Assembly: GCF_002261425.1 (NCBI RefSeq)
Contig: NZ_NEVJ01000001.1
Coordinates: forward strand, 124,001-188,000
From: Bordetella genomosp. 9
Lineage (GTDB): Bacteria; Pseudomonadota; Gammaproteobacteria; Burkholderiales; Burkholderiaceae_B
DNA length: 64,000 bases
Direction: 5' to 3'
In this document: piece by piece, positions 1 to 8,943 of the stretch
How positions within the stretch are numbered: the first letter of the stretch is position 1
Layout: the number at the start of each line of letters is the position of its first letter
The notes under the pieces: generated by a model
Seen by the model: only the letters and a program-made list of their open reading frames with translations
Databases searched by the model: none
What the model was told of the DNA's origin: nothing
Made by a program: the position numbers and the translations under genes

Positions 1-606
1 ATCCCCAACGTGATCGTGGTCAACAACAGCAAGGTGCCGGCGCAGGACCTGCAATCCTTCGTGGCCCTTGCCAAGAAGGACCCCGGCCGCTACACCTATG
101 CGTCCAACGGCCCGGGCACGTCGAACCACCTGGCCTCGGCCTTCTTCACCAGCGCGGCCGGCATTTCCATGACCCACGTGCCGTATCGGGGGTCGGGTCC
201 CGCGCTGATCGACCTGCTGGGCGGCCAGGTGGACATGATGATGGACGTCATCATGACGTCCTACCCGTACATCAAGGAAGGCAAGCTGCGGCCGCTGGCG
301 GTGACGTCGGCGCAGCGCAGTCCCATGCTGCCCGACGTGCCCACCGTCGCCGAGTCCGGCTACCCCGGCTTCGAGGCCATCGTGTGGTTCGGCATGTTCG
401 CGCCGGCCCACCTGCCCGCCGACATCGCCACGCGCCTGAGCCAGGCCATCGTCAAGGTGCAGAACGGCCCGGAGATGAAGCCCTACCTGGAAAGCACCGG
501 CTCGCAGGTGTCTTCCATCACCGGCGATGCCTTCGCCGCCATGATCAAGGACGACAACGCCAAGTGGTGCAAGGTCGTGCAGCAGGCCAAGATCAAGCTC
601 GACTAG
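1..606 (+). CDS. Bug-family tripartite tricarboxylate transporter receptor, C-terminal part
   Basis: The reading frame is open from base 1, so the start and signal peptide lie outside the window; about 201 residues of a usual ~325 remain. Bug proteins are periplasmic receptors that capture organic acids for TctAB-type permeases. Visible family features are the THVPYRGSGPAL segment, the GGQVDMMMDVI stretch and the late motif LPDVPTVAESGYPGFE, all typical of the second lobe. It ends 76 bases before hyuA and reads the same way, so it may bring in the substrate of that enzyme. The ligand cannot be deduced. Bordetella genomes carry many such orphan receptors without adjacent permease genes. Confidence 0.9.
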   Translation: MPNVIVVNNSKVPAQDLQSFVALAKKDPGRYTYASNGPGTSNHLASAFFTSAAGISMTHVPYRGSGPALIDLLGGQVDMMMDVIMTSYPYIKEGKLRPLAVTSAQRSPMLPDVPTVAESGYPGFEAIVWFGMFAPAHLPADIATRLSQAIVKVQNGPEMKPYLESTGSQVSSITGDAFAAMIKDDNAKWCKVVQQAKIKLD

Positions 607-682
607 TTCCAGCCATGCGCGGCGCGGGCACCCACTGGTGGCCGCGCCGCGCCAGACAGACTCATTTCAGGAAGACAACGAT

Positions 683-2740
683 ATGTACCGTATCGGCATA
701 GACGTCGGCGGGACGTTTACCGACTTCACCATGATCGACGAAACCGCCGGGGTGGTGCATTTCCACAAGGTGCCGTCCACCCCCGACGATCCGTCGCGCG
801 CCATCGCCACCGGTATCGCCGGCCTGCTGGAGATGCACGGCGTCGAGCCCGCGCAGGTCTCGCACGTGGGCCACGGCACGACGGTCGCGACCAACCTGAT
901 CATCGAGCGCAAGGGCGCGCGGGTCGGCCTGATCACGACGCGCGGCTTTCGCGACGTGCTGGAAATCGGTCGCCAGACCCGCCCGCACCTGTACGACTAC
1001 GGCGTGGGCAAGCCGCCCGTGGCCGTGCCGCGCCAGTTCCGTATCGAAGTCGGCGAGCGCGTGCAGGCCACCGGCGAGGTACGCGAGCCGCTGGACGAAG
1101 CGGCGGTGCGCGACGCGGCGCGCTATTTCAAGGAACAGGGCATCGGCGCCGTCACCATCTGCTTCCTGCATGCCTATCGCAATCCGGTGCACGAACAGCG
1201 CGCCCGCGAAATCGTCGCGCAGGAAATGCCGGACGCCTATATCAGCCTGTCCAGCGAAGTGCTGCCCGAATTCCGCGAGTACGAACGCCTGTCGACCACG
1301 GTGCTGAACGCCGCCGTCGGCCCGCGCATGGCGGGCTATCTGGAGCGCTTCCTGCAGCGCGTTCGCGAGCTGGGCATCCCGCACGAGCCGCATACGGTGC
1401 ATTCCAATGGCGGGCTGATGTCCATCGCCAGCGTGCGCCAGTTCCCGGTGCGCACCTGCCTGTCCGGCCCGGCGGCCGGCGTGGTGGGCGCCGCCGCGGT
1501 GGGCCGGGTGATCGGCAGTCCCAACCTGGTCACGTTCGACGTCGGCGGCACCAGCACCGACGTATCGCTGATCGTCGACGGCAAGCCGCTGTTCACGTCG
1601 CATCGCCACGTCGCGGGCTATCCCGTCAAGACGCCCATGGTCGATATCCACGTCATCGGCGCGGGCGGCGGCAGCATCGCCTGGATGGACGATGCGGGCG
1701 CGCTCAAGGTCGGCCCGCACAGCGCCGGCGCGGTGCCCGGCCCCGTGGGCTACGGCCGGGGCGGCGTCGAACCCACCATCACCGACGCCGAGATCGTGCT
1801 GCAGCGCCTGAACCCGGTGTCGCTGCTGAACGGCCGCATGCCGGTCCATGCGGAGGCCGCGCGCCAGGTCATCCAGGAAAAGGTGGCGCTGCCGCTGGGA
1901 CTGGGCATCGAGGACGCCGCCGAAGGCATCCTGCGCATCGCCACGGCCAACATGAGCCGTGCCATCCGCGCCGTCTCCACCGAGCGCGGCTACGACCTGT
2001 CGCGCTTCGCCCTGTTCGCCTTCGGCGGCGCGGGACCGTTGCACGCCGTGGAAGTCGCGGAAGAATGCGGCATCCCGCGCGTGATCGTGCCGCAGGAACC
2101 GGGCACCATGTGCGCGCGCGGCATCCTGCTCAGCGACATTTCCTTCGACTTCGTGCGCAGCGAGATCGCGCTGGCGAATCCCCAGAACTGGGTTCGCGTG
2201 GCGGCCATCTTCGAGTCGCTGCGCCAGCAGGCCGACGAATGGCTGGCGGCGGAAGGCGTGGCGCCGGACCTGCGCGCCGCGCATTGCGCCATCGACGCAC
2301 GCTACGAAGGGCAAAACTTCGAAGTGCAGGTGCCGCTGGACGACATCGCGGAAAGCGGCTTCCAGGAATTCCTGTCGCGCTTCGCCCAGGCGCATATGCG
2401 CGAATACGGTTACGACGTGGACGACCGCGCCATCCAGATCATCAACTGCCGCGTGCAGGCCACCGGGCAGGTCATCAAGGCCCCGCTGTCGCCGCGCACC
2501 GTGCGCGGCACGGTGGCCGAAGCGCGCATCGGCGCGCGCGACACCTGGTTCGGCGCCGCCCATGGCTGGCTGGAGGCGCCCGTCTACGACCGCGGCCGCC
2601 TGCCCACCGGCGTGTCCTTCCAGGGCCCCGCCCTGGTCGAGGAAATGAGCTCCACCACCGTGATCGGCGTCGACCACCATGCGGTGGTGGACGATTACGG
2701 CAACCTCATCATTACCCTGCAAGGCAACGCAAATGGCTGA
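683..2740 (+). CDS. hyuA: Hydantoinase/oxoprolinase A-type subunit
   Basis: 685 residues, the usual length for the HyuA family, whose members open cyclic amides (hydantoins, 5-oxoproline) or carboxylate ketones with ATP, together with a HyuB partner. The N-terminus reads MYRIGIDVGGTFTDF, the hallmark phosphate-binding loop of this ASKHA-fold family. A second such loop, VTFDVGGTSTDVS, lies near residue 280, and GAGGGSIA and FAFGGAGPLHA follow. An upstream in-frame ATG at 638 exists, but 683 is preferred because an AGGAAG ribosome site precedes it and the conserved N-terminus begins there. The stop overlaps the start of hyuB, indicating translational coupling. Substrate unknown. Confidence 0.92.
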   Translation: MYRIGIDVGGTFTDFTMIDETAGVVHFHKVPSTPDDPSRAIATGIAGLLEMHGVEPAQVSHVGHGTTVATNLIIERKGARVGLITTRGFRDVLEIGRQTRPHLYDYGVGKPPVAVPRQFRIEVGERVQATGEVREPLDEAAVRDAARYFKEQGIGAVTICFLHAYRNPVHEQRAREIVAQEMPDAYISLSSEVLPEFREYERLSTTVLNAAVGPRMAGYLERFLQRVRELGIPHEPHTVHSNGGLMSIASVRQFPVRTCLSGPAAGVVGAAAVGRVIGSPNLVTFDVGGTSTDVSLIVDGKPLFTSHRHVAGYPVKTPMVDIHVIGAGGGSIAWMDDAGALKVGPHSAGAVPGPVGYGRGGVEPTITDAEIVLQRLNPVSLLNGRMPVHAEAARQVIQEKVALPLGLGIEDAAEGILRIATANMSRAIRAVSTERGYDLSRFALFAFGGAGPLHAVEVAEECGIPRVIVPQEPGTMCARGILLSDISFDFVRSEIALANPQNWVRVAAIFESLRQQADEWLAAEGVAPDLRAAHCAIDARYEGQNFEVQVPLDDIAESGFQEFLSRFAQAHMREYGYDVDDRAIQIINCRVQATGQVIKAPLSPRTVRGTVAEARIGARDTWFGAAHGWLEAPVYDRGRLPTGVSFQGPALVEEMSSTTVIGVDHHAVVDDYGNLIITLQGNANG

Positions 2741-4445
2741 ACCTACCCGCACGGACGATGTGCTGGCCGATCCCATCGGCATGGAAGTCTTCTGCAACCG
2801 GCTGCTGTCGATCACGGAAGACATGAACAACACGCTGGTGCGCGCGTCGTTCTCCACCAACATCAAAGAGCGCAAGGACTGCTCGGTGGCGCTGTTCGAC
2901 GCCCTGGGCCGGCTGGTGGCCCAGGGCACGCAGATCCCCCTGCACCTGGGGTCGCTGAACGGCGCCATGCAGGCCATCCTGGAACGCCATCCCGTCGACA
3001 CCATCCAGGAAGGCGACATCTTCATCTGCAACGATCCCTACCTGGCCAACGGCAGCCACCTGCCGGACATCAACATCGTCACGCCGGTGTTCTGGGAAGG
3101 GACCTTGCGCTTCTTCGCGGCCAACATCGCCCACCATTCCGACGTTGGCGGCCCCGTGCCTGGTTCCATCGCCGGCGGCTTGAATTCCATCTTCGCCGAA
3201 GGCATCCGCATCCCGGTCACCCGCATCGCGCGCGCCGGCCAGATGGACGAGGACCTGCTCAACCTGATCTGCGCCAATACACGCGACCCGGAAGAGCGGC
3301 TGCTGGACCTGCGCGTGCAGATGGCCACCAACCGGCGCGGCACCGCGGCCATGCAGGGCCTGATCCGGCAGATGGGCCTGCAGGCCGTGCTGGATTCCGT
3401 GGACGACGTGATCCGCTACACCCGCCGCCGCCTGCTGAACCGCATCGCCGAGCTCAAACAGGGCAGCTATACCTTCCAGTCCGACCTGGACGACGACGGC
3501 CTGGGCGGCGATCCGGTGCGCATCCAGGTGACGTTGACGGTGCACCCGGACCGCCTGCATTTCGATTTCACCGGCTCGGGGCGGCAGGCGCGCGGCGCCA
3601 TGAACCTGCCCGTGAACGCGCTGCGCGCATCGGTGTACTACGCGGTCAAGGCGCTGCTGGATCCGGAGATCGCGCCCAACGCGGGGCTGTTCGAACCGAT
3701 CGACATCCATGCGCCGCTGGGCACCATCACCAATCCGGAGCATCCCGCGGCCGTGGGCGCGCGTTCGATCACCGCGCAGAAGGTCGCCGGGGCGATATTC
3801 GGCGCCTTCCGCGGCCTGCTGCCGCCGGAAAAAATCATGGCGTCGGGCAACGATTGCTGCCCGGCCATCGTGTTCTCCGGCAAATGGTCGACGCGGCCGG
3901 GCCAGTTCGTCTACCTGGAAACGCTGGGCGGCGGCGCGGGCGCGCGCCACGATAGCGACGGCATGGATGCCGTGCACGTGCACATGACCAACACGTCCAA
4001 CCTGCCGGTGGAAGCCCTGGAAAACGAGTATCCGCTGCTGATGGACGAGTACGCGATGATTCCCGATTCGGGCGGCGCGGGCCGTACGCGGGGAGGCCTG
4101 GCCATCGCCAAGCAGATCAGCGCGCTGGTGCCGGGCATCGTGTTTTCCGCGCGTTCGGACAGCCATACCGTCGGCGTGGCGACCGGGGTCGATGGCGGCC
4201 TGGAAGGCCGTCGCGCGCGGCTGGTCCGCAATCACGGCACCGACCGGCAGGAAGAGCTGTTCTCCAAGACGGCGAATATCGTGCTGGACGCCGGTGAAAG
4301 CGTGCGCATCGAAACGCCCGGGGGCGGCGGCTACGGCGCGCCCGCGCTGCGCACGCCCGAGCGCGTGCGGCGGGATCTGCTGGATGGCAAGATCAGCGAG
4401 TCCACGGCGCACGACGTCTATGGGGCGTCCGCCAAGTCCGCCTGA
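2733..4445 (+). CDS. hyuB: Hydantoinase B/oxoprolinase B-type subunit
   Basis: 570 residues, matching the HyuB family, the partner of HyuA in ATP-dependent ring opening or related carboxylations. Visible family features are the N-terminal DPIGMEVFCNRLLSITEDM, the metal-site region FICNDPYLANGSHLPD and the late segments GGGAGARHDSDG and TPGGGGYGAP. The ATG at 2733 lies inside the last codons of hyuA (stop 2738-2740), so the two are made in coupled fashion; a longer frame from 2679 is ignored. The adjoining Bug receptor gene suggests an imported organic substrate. Acetone or acetophenone carboxylase subunits belong to the same superfamily, so the exact reaction is open. Confidence 0.92.
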   Translation: MAEPTRTDDVLADPIGMEVFCNRLLSITEDMNNTLVRASFSTNIKERKDCSVALFDALGRLVAQGTQIPLHLGSLNGAMQAILERHPVDTIQEGDIFICNDPYLANGSHLPDINIVTPVFWEGTLRFFAANIAHHSDVGGPVPGSIAGGLNSIFAEGIRIPVTRIARAGQMDEDLLNLICANTRDPEERLLDLRVQMATNRRGTAAMQGLIRQMGLQAVLDSVDDVIRYTRRRLLNRIAELKQGSYTFQSDLDDDGLGGDPVRIQVTLTVHPDRLHFDFTGSGRQARGAMNLPVNALRASVYYAVKALLDPEIAPNAGLFEPIDIHAPLGTITNPEHPAAVGARSITAQKVAGAIFGAFRGLLPPEKIMASGNDCCPAIVFSGKWSTRPGQFVYLETLGGGAGARHDSDGMDAVHVHMTNTSNLPVEALENEYPLLMDEYAMIPDSGGAGRTRGGLAIAKQISALVPGIVFSARSDSHTVGVATGVDGGLEGRRARLVRNHGTDRQEELFSKTANIVLDAGESVRIETPGGGGYGAPALRTPERVRRDLLDGKISESTAHDVYGASAKSA

Positions 4446-4646
4446 GCCATGGGAGGGCCGGCTGCCTGGTCATGGGAGAGCCGGCGCGTCCCTCCTGCAC
4501 CTTGCGGCCTGCCTTGCCATCGTGCCCCACCGTGGCCGGCGGCAAGGCGACGGCCTGATGCCCCAGCGGTTGCGACGGGCGCGGCGCGTGCGCTAGCCTG
4601 GGCCGATCGGCCGCGGCCAGCGCGGCCCCCCTCTGGAGATCGCCCC

Positions 4647-5498
4647 ATGTCGACCGCTACGCAGGATTCCCCCGTCTGGTTCATCACCGGCTGCTCGACC
4701 GGCTTCGGCCGAGCCCTGGCGCAGGCCCTCATCGCGCGCGGCTGGCCGGTGGTGGCGACCGCGCGCAACGCGGCCCGGCTCGACGATCTGGTGCGGCAGG
4801 CGCCCGACCGCGTCCTGGCCGTGGCGCTGGACGTGACCGACGGCGCCGCCATCGACGCGGCCGTGCGCGCGGCGCGCGAACGTTTCGGCCGCATCGACGT
4901 GCTGGTCAACAATGCGGGCTACGGCTATCAATCCACGGTCGAGGAAGGCGCCGAGGCGGAAATCCGCGAGCAGTTCGACGCCAATGTCTTCGGCCTGTTC
5001 GCCATGACCCGCGCGGTGCTTCCCGGCATGCGCGAGCGGCGGCGCGGCCACGTGATCAATATCACCTCCGTCGCGGGTCTCGTGGGCTTCCCCAGCTCGG
5101 GCTACTACGCCGCATCCAAGCACGCGGTGGAAGGCTTTTCCGATGCGCTGGCGGCCGAGGTCGGCCCGCTGGGAATACAGGTCACCTGCGTGGAGCCGGG
5201 GCCTTTCCGTACCGACTGGGCCGGACGTTCGCTGCGGCAGACGCCGACGCGGATCGCCGACTATGCCGACAGCGCGGCCAGGCGGATGGAGGCCACGCGG
5301 CAGAACAGCGGCAAGCAGATCGGCGATCCCGACCGGGCGGCGCAGGCGATGATCCATATCACCGAAATCGACACCGCGCCGCGCCATCTGGTCCTGGGCG
5401 CGTTCGGGGTGAAGGCCGTGACGGACAAGCTCAAGGAACGGCTGGCGCAGATCGAGCAGTGGCGGGACGCCGGGCTGGCCGCGGATTTCCCCGCGTAG
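4647..5498 (+). CDS. SDR family oxidoreductase
   Basis: 283-residue classical short-chain dehydrogenase/reductase. The N-terminus WFITGCSTGFGRALAQAL is the NAD(P)-binding glycine motif in its TGxxxGxG form. NNAGYGY is the second Rossmann motif, ITSVAG supplies the serine, and YYAASKHAVEGF contains the catalytic Tyr-x-x-x-Lys. The WFITGCSTGFG form is common in uncharacterised bacterial SDRs. The start at 4647 is chosen over a longer frame from 4449 because CTGGAG precedes it and the conserved domain begins at once. It stands alone, with a 201-base gap after hyuB. Substrate not predictable. Confidence 0.9.
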   Translation: MSTATQDSPVWFITGCSTGFGRALAQALIARGWPVVATARNAARLDDLVRQAPDRVLAVALDVTDGAAIDAAVRAARERFGRIDVLVNNAGYGYQSTVEEGAEAEIREQFDANVFGLFAMTRAVLPGMRERRRGHVINITSVAGLVGFPSSGYYAASKHAVEGFSDALAAEVGPLGIQVTCVEPGPFRTDWAGRSLRQTPTRIADYADSAARRMEATRQNSGKQIGDPDRAAQAMIHITEIDTAPRHLVLGAFGVKAVTDKLKERLAQIEQWRDAGLAADFPA

Positions 5499-5505
5499 GC
5501 GGAGG

Positions 5506-5835
5506 TCAGTCGACGATGAACAAGGTGGCGCCGGTTTCGGTGGACGACCGGTGCGCTTCGGCGTTGTCCGCCACCTGATAGCTCATGCCCGGCCGCAAGG
5601 TGAAGGTCCGCCCATCTTCGAGTTCGGTATGCAATTCCCCGGACAGGCACAGCAGGATATGCCCCTTGCTGCACCAGTGATCGGCCAGGTATCCCGCCGT
5701 ATATTCGACCATCCTGACCCGGATATCGCCGAACTGGCGCGTGCGCCACAGCGCCTTGCCGGTCACGCCGGCATGCTCGGTCGTTTCAACGGTCGACCAA
5801 TCGGTCGTGCCAAAGGGGATGTCGGAAAGCTTCAT
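5506..5835 (-). CDS. Small cupin protein of the DHCW-motif type
   Basis: 109-residue single-domain cupin. The central segment ADHWCSKGHILLCLSGEL supplies the metal-binding His residues of cupin motif 1, and RPGMSYQVADN fits the second half of the barrel. Proteins of this kind are of unknown function and have a conserved Asp-His-Trp-Cys segment. The start at the ATG of MKLSDIPFG is taken because the family begins there; the reading frame itself extends upstream to 6375 without meaning. It converges with the SDR gene, with 7 bases between the stop codons. Confidence 0.8.
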   Translation of the reverse strand: MKLSDIPFGTTDWSTVETTEHAGVTGKALWRTRQFGDIRVRMVEYTAGYLADHWCSKGHILLCLSGELHTELEDGRTFTLRPGMSYQVADNAEAHRSSTETGATLFIVD

Positions 5836-5909
5836 GGTGGAATGTGGCCCAGGTCCGCGCACGGCGCGCGTGTCTGCGTGCCATTGTAGAGCTGGCAGCC
5901 GCGCGGGCC

Positions 5910-8834
5910 TCATCGCGGCCGCTGGCGTTCGACCAACCTGTAGCGCAGGTCCACCGTTTCCCGCAGGCCATGCATGCGGCCTTGCGCGTCCATGGCCAGC
6001 ACGAAACACGCGGCGACGAAACTGCACGACGGATCCAGGGCGCGTCCATCCATTCGCGGCAGGCTCGCGCTTCCGCGCCAGGTCAGGAATACGTCCACGC
6101 TGTACTCGCCGTTCGCCTCGCGCCGCACACGATATTCCGTGGCGGCGGGTGGAGACGAGGGAAATCGGGCGCGCGCACCGTCCGGCAAGTGCAAGGGCAG
6201 GGGTTCCGGCGCCGCCGCCATCGCGGCCATATAAGCGTCCGCGACGCCACCATGCAGGCAATTCAGCAGCGCCCCCATGGCGCTGCCGGCCAGCTCCCGC
6301 AAGGCATGCATGGCCGCGCCCATGGTGGCCAGCCTGGCGTCCTTCTCCAGGCGTACGGCAAAGCCCGGGCTGCATATTGTTTCGCCTCGCGCATTCACGC
6401 CTTCCACCGCCAGGGCCATGCCGGGACCGTCGATCATGTCGCGTGCGAAACGTTCGTCCACCAGGAACCAGGTGGGCGTGCCATCGCCGGCATATAACTG
6501 GATCGAGCGGGCGTCCTGCCCGTGGTCACCGCCACCGCCGTCGTGCCCGAACGCCGCATGCAATCGCGCTTCCAGCGCCGCATGCATCGCGCGGCTGACA
6601 CAGGGTCGTGCGATGCGGTCCTGCGCGTCCCACTCCACGCCATATTCGCCTGCCAGCACCGCGCGCAGGGCAGGTGCGTCGATGCCGGCGTCCGCGGTCG
6701 GCCCGACATCGCCCGGCCCGCCACCGCCCGACTCGTCCTTGCCCTGGACGGCGTCATGCAGATGGTTGCAAAGCCTGCCCGCGATGGTCAGCCGCGCGGC
6801 GCAGCGATCCAGCCGTACCGCCTCGTCGCGCGGCTGGCGGGAGATCCAGTCCGCCAGCGCGAACAGGGGTTCGAGCAAGGTCTCGCCCTCGATCCCGGAT
6901 CGCGCCACCGCCTGGCGCGCGGCCGCGTCGGGCCAGGCGGGATGCGTGCGTGCGATGCGCGCCACCGCCTGTCTCACGATGCCGGCGGTCAGCGCATCGT
7001 TCGCGTCCGCGGAAGACTCCGCCCCCATCGCCAGCCGGCGCTCGTTCAACCGCACCAGGATGTCGGCCAGGTCGCGCAGTCGCGCATGGGTATCGACGAT
7101 GCTGCTGCCCGCCCGCGGTTCCGCGGCGTCGGCCAGGTCCGCCGGATCCTGAAGCGCCAGCGTCGCCAGCAACGCATCCATCGCCTGATCCGCGCGCGCG
7201 GGTATCCCCGACCGCAGCGCGATGGCCGCCTTCAATGCATCCTTGCCCGGCAGCGTGCCGTAGCCCGACAGGATGGGCACCGCCTGCCGCAGCTGGCCCA
7301 GTTCCGCGTCCGAGAGCCCGCGCAGCGCGCTGACGCCGTCGTCGCGGGATCCATCCGGCAGCATGGCGCGCACGCGCGCCAGCACGTGGCGCAGCGAGTC
7401 TTCCAGCGCCGGCGGTATCGCGAGGTTGAAGGCCTCCAGGGTCGCGTCGAGTTCACGCAGTGCGCCCGCCAGCGCGCCCAGCCGGTGGATTGCCACGGTC
7501 CGGTCGCTCAACGCGACGGCATCGTGCAGCGCGGCCAGCGCGGCATGCGCGGATCGCATGTCGGCCGCGAGCATGTCCGCTTGCACGGAATCGATCAGCG
7601 CGGTGACCGACGCATCCGAGGCCCTCGCGCCGCTGGCGACGGCCAGTGACGACTTGATGGACGACAGTTCGCGCGCCGGCAATGCCCGCAGGCCCTGGCC
7701 GCGCCAGGTTTCGGGCAAGTGGCGCAGTACCTGCAGCAATACGTCCGTGCGTACGTTGGCGCGCAGCAGGTTGGCGTTGTGCAGCTTGCCGGTCAGCACG
7801 ATGGCGGCATTGTCCAGTTGCGTGTACACGGACCGCATGGCGTCGCCCAGGCGGCCGGGATCGACGACGCGTTCGACCATGCGCGCGGTGCGCGCGGCCA
7901 CCACGCGCTTGCGGCCGTCGAGTTGCAATTGCAGGGCGTCGCGCCAGCTCGCGAGCGCACTGCCTTCGCATGCCTGGATGAAGGCGAGCGCCGCTCGCAT
8001 CCGCGGCGCGTCGGCGCCGTGGCGCTCGTCCCGCGCCGACAGGTCGGGCCAGGCCTGCGCGGCGAGCTGCCCCAGTTCATCGTCCGACAGCAGGTCCAGC
8101 GTGTACGACAGGATGCGCGCGGGCGACCGCGAGGCCGACGACAGCCAGAGCCCTATCCCGTGCAGCTGTTCCAGCGTGGCCCGCACCTTGTCGGCGGCGT
8201 CCTCGGTTTGTTCCTGTATGACCAGCAGTCGTCCGAGCAGGGGCGTGGCCATGCGCTCGGCCAGCGTGTCGGCCACCGCCTGCTCCAGCGCATCCAGCAG
8301 GTGGTTGGCGATGCCGCGCAGCCTGCCGTTCTGGCGTTCGGCCAGCGCGCGCGTCACCGGCCGTGGCGCGTTCAGATCGTTGTACAGCTGGGAGAGTTCT
8401 TCGGGCTGCTCGATTGTGGAAAGGCAGCGACGCAGTATCGCCATCACCACGGTCTGCGCGAGCTCGTGTCCTTGCGGCAGGGCGGCCACGCAGGCCGCGC
8501 CCAGCAGCCGGGCGCCGTGCCCGGGCCGCAGGTCGTCGATCTCGCGCCGCTTCCATTGGTCGATGAAGCGGTGCATGGACACGGCGAGCCGCGCTTCCGC
8601 GCGCTCCGTCCGCATGGCGGCGCGATGCGTCTTGCTGGCCAGGAAGTACCGGATGGTGTAGCTCAGCACGCCGTCGGCGGGGCGTGTCGGGCCGGGGCGG
8701 CATGCCTGCGATGCGCGCCGCCGTCCGTTCGCACGGACGCTTGCCGGCAGGGTTGCGGCATGGCGGGCGGTGTCGGGTGGCGTGAATTGCGAGGGGCGGT
8801 CGGGCAGCGTGCGGCTGCAGCCTGGCAAGGACAT
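5910..8834 (-). CDS. Large unknown protein, candidate type III secreted effector
   Basis: 974 residues with no family I can name. It has no signal peptide or membrane span, and the first ~60 residues are rich in Ser, Thr, Pro and Arg. The body looks mostly helical. Three look-alike segments, LSDDELGQL (residue ~249), LPARELSSI (~385) and LSDAELGQL (~507), recur at 136 and 122 residue spacing and suggest long degenerate repeats. The C-terminal third is more mixed, with a Gly-rich loop near residue 680. The ATG at 8834 is chosen over 8909 because CGGAG lies 8 bases before it and a HrpL/BtrS-like promoter box (8863-8890) ends 28 bases upstream. A similar box precedes the NEL effector in this window, hence the inferred link to type III secretion. 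Activity unknown. Confidence 0.75.
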   Translation of the reverse strand: MSLPGCSRTLPDRPSQFTPPDTARHAATLPASVRANGRRRASQACRPGPTRPADGVLSYTIRYFLASKTHRAAMRTERAEARLAVSMHRFIDQWKRREIDDLRPGHGARLLGAACVAALPQGHELAQTVVMAILRRCLSTIEQPEELSQLYNDLNAPRPVTRALAERQNGRLRGIANHLLDALEQAVADTLAERMATPLLGRLLVIQEQTEDAADKVRATLEQLHGIGLWLSSASRSPARILSYTLDLLSDDELGQLAAQAWPDLSARDERHGADAPRMRAALAFIQACEGSALASWRDALQLQLDGRKRVVAARTARMVERVVDPGRLGDAMRSVYTQLDNAAIVLTGKLHNANLLRANVRTDVLLQVLRHLPETWRGQGLRALPARELSSIKSSLAVASGARASDASVTALIDSVQADMLAADMRSAHAALAALHDAVALSDRTVAIHRLGALAGALRELDATLEAFNLAIPPALEDSLRHVLARVRAMLPDGSRDDGVSALRGLSDAELGQLRQAVPILSGYGTLPGKDALKAAIALRSGIPARADQAMDALLATLALQDPADLADAAEPRAGSSIVDTHARLRDLADILVRLNERRLAMGAESSADANDALTAGIVRQAVARIARTHPAWPDAAARQAVARSGIEGETLLEPLFALADWISRQPRDEAVRLDRCAARLTIAGRLCNHLHDAVQGKDESGGGGPGDVGPTADAGIDAPALRAVLAGEYGVEWDAQDRIARPCVSRAMHAALEARLHAAFGHDGGGGDHGQDARSIQLYAGDGTPTWFLVDERFARDMIDGPGMALAVEGVNARGETICSPGFAVRLEKDARLATMGAAMHALRELAGSAMGALLNCLHGGVADAYMAAMAAAPEPLPLHLPDGARARFPSSPPAATEYRVRREANGEYSVDVFLTWRGSASLPRMDGRALDPSCSFVAACFVLAMDAQGRMHGLRETVDLRYRLVERQRPR

Positions 8835-8862
8835 GGATGCTGCTCCGCTTGGGCGACGTGGG

Positions 8863-8890
8863 TGGGTGTCGCCGGGCTGGCGCGTGTTCC
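8863..8890 (-). promoter_or_regulatory. HrpL/BtrS-like promoter box
   Basis: Read on the minus strand: GGAACA (8890-8885), 15 bases, then ACACCCA (8869-8863). This fits the HrpL-class extracytoplasmic sigma consensus GGAACC-N15/16-CCACNNA except for the last base of the first element and the first base of the second. It lies 28 bases before the ATG of the 974-residue gene. The box at 53191-53219 has the same layout and distance. Bordetella's type III sigma factor BtrS (BrpL) is HrpL-like, so it is the natural candidate; that assignment is inference. Confidence 0.6.
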
Positions 8891-8914
8891 GGTGCATGTT
8901 CCGGAACATGCACC
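8891..8914. repeat. Perfect 24-bp palindrome
   Basis: The half-site GGTGCATGTTCC (8891-8902) is followed directly by its exact reverse complement. It lies 29 bases past the stop of the MFS efflux gene and abuts the promoter box of the 974-residue gene on its upstream side. It could be a dyad operator for a dimeric regulator. As a hairpin it would have only a 4-base loop and no T-run on either strand, so an intrinsic terminator is unlikely. Confidence 0.7.
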
Positions 8915-8943
8915 AGGTTCCCCGCAGGCGGCGTGGCGCCTGA

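Noticed and set aside
662-3031. A 789-codon reverse-strand frame across hyuA
   Set aside because: It mirrors the codon bias of the GC-rich forward gene; the product is His/Ala/Arg-rich, has no domain, and hyuA is clearly real.
2712-4412. A 566-codon reverse-strand frame across hyuB
   Set aside because: Same shadow effect; composition dominated by Arg, His, Gln and Ala with no ribosome site or family resemblance.
5741-6598. Forward frames opposite the cupin and 974-residue genes
   Set aside because: Arg/Pro/Ala-rich shadows without start signals; the reverse-strand genes have ribosome sites and, for the large gene, a promoter box.
8885-8914. Terminator of the MFS efflux gene
   Set aside because: The palindrome has almost no loop and no T-run on the minus strand, so an operator is a better reading.
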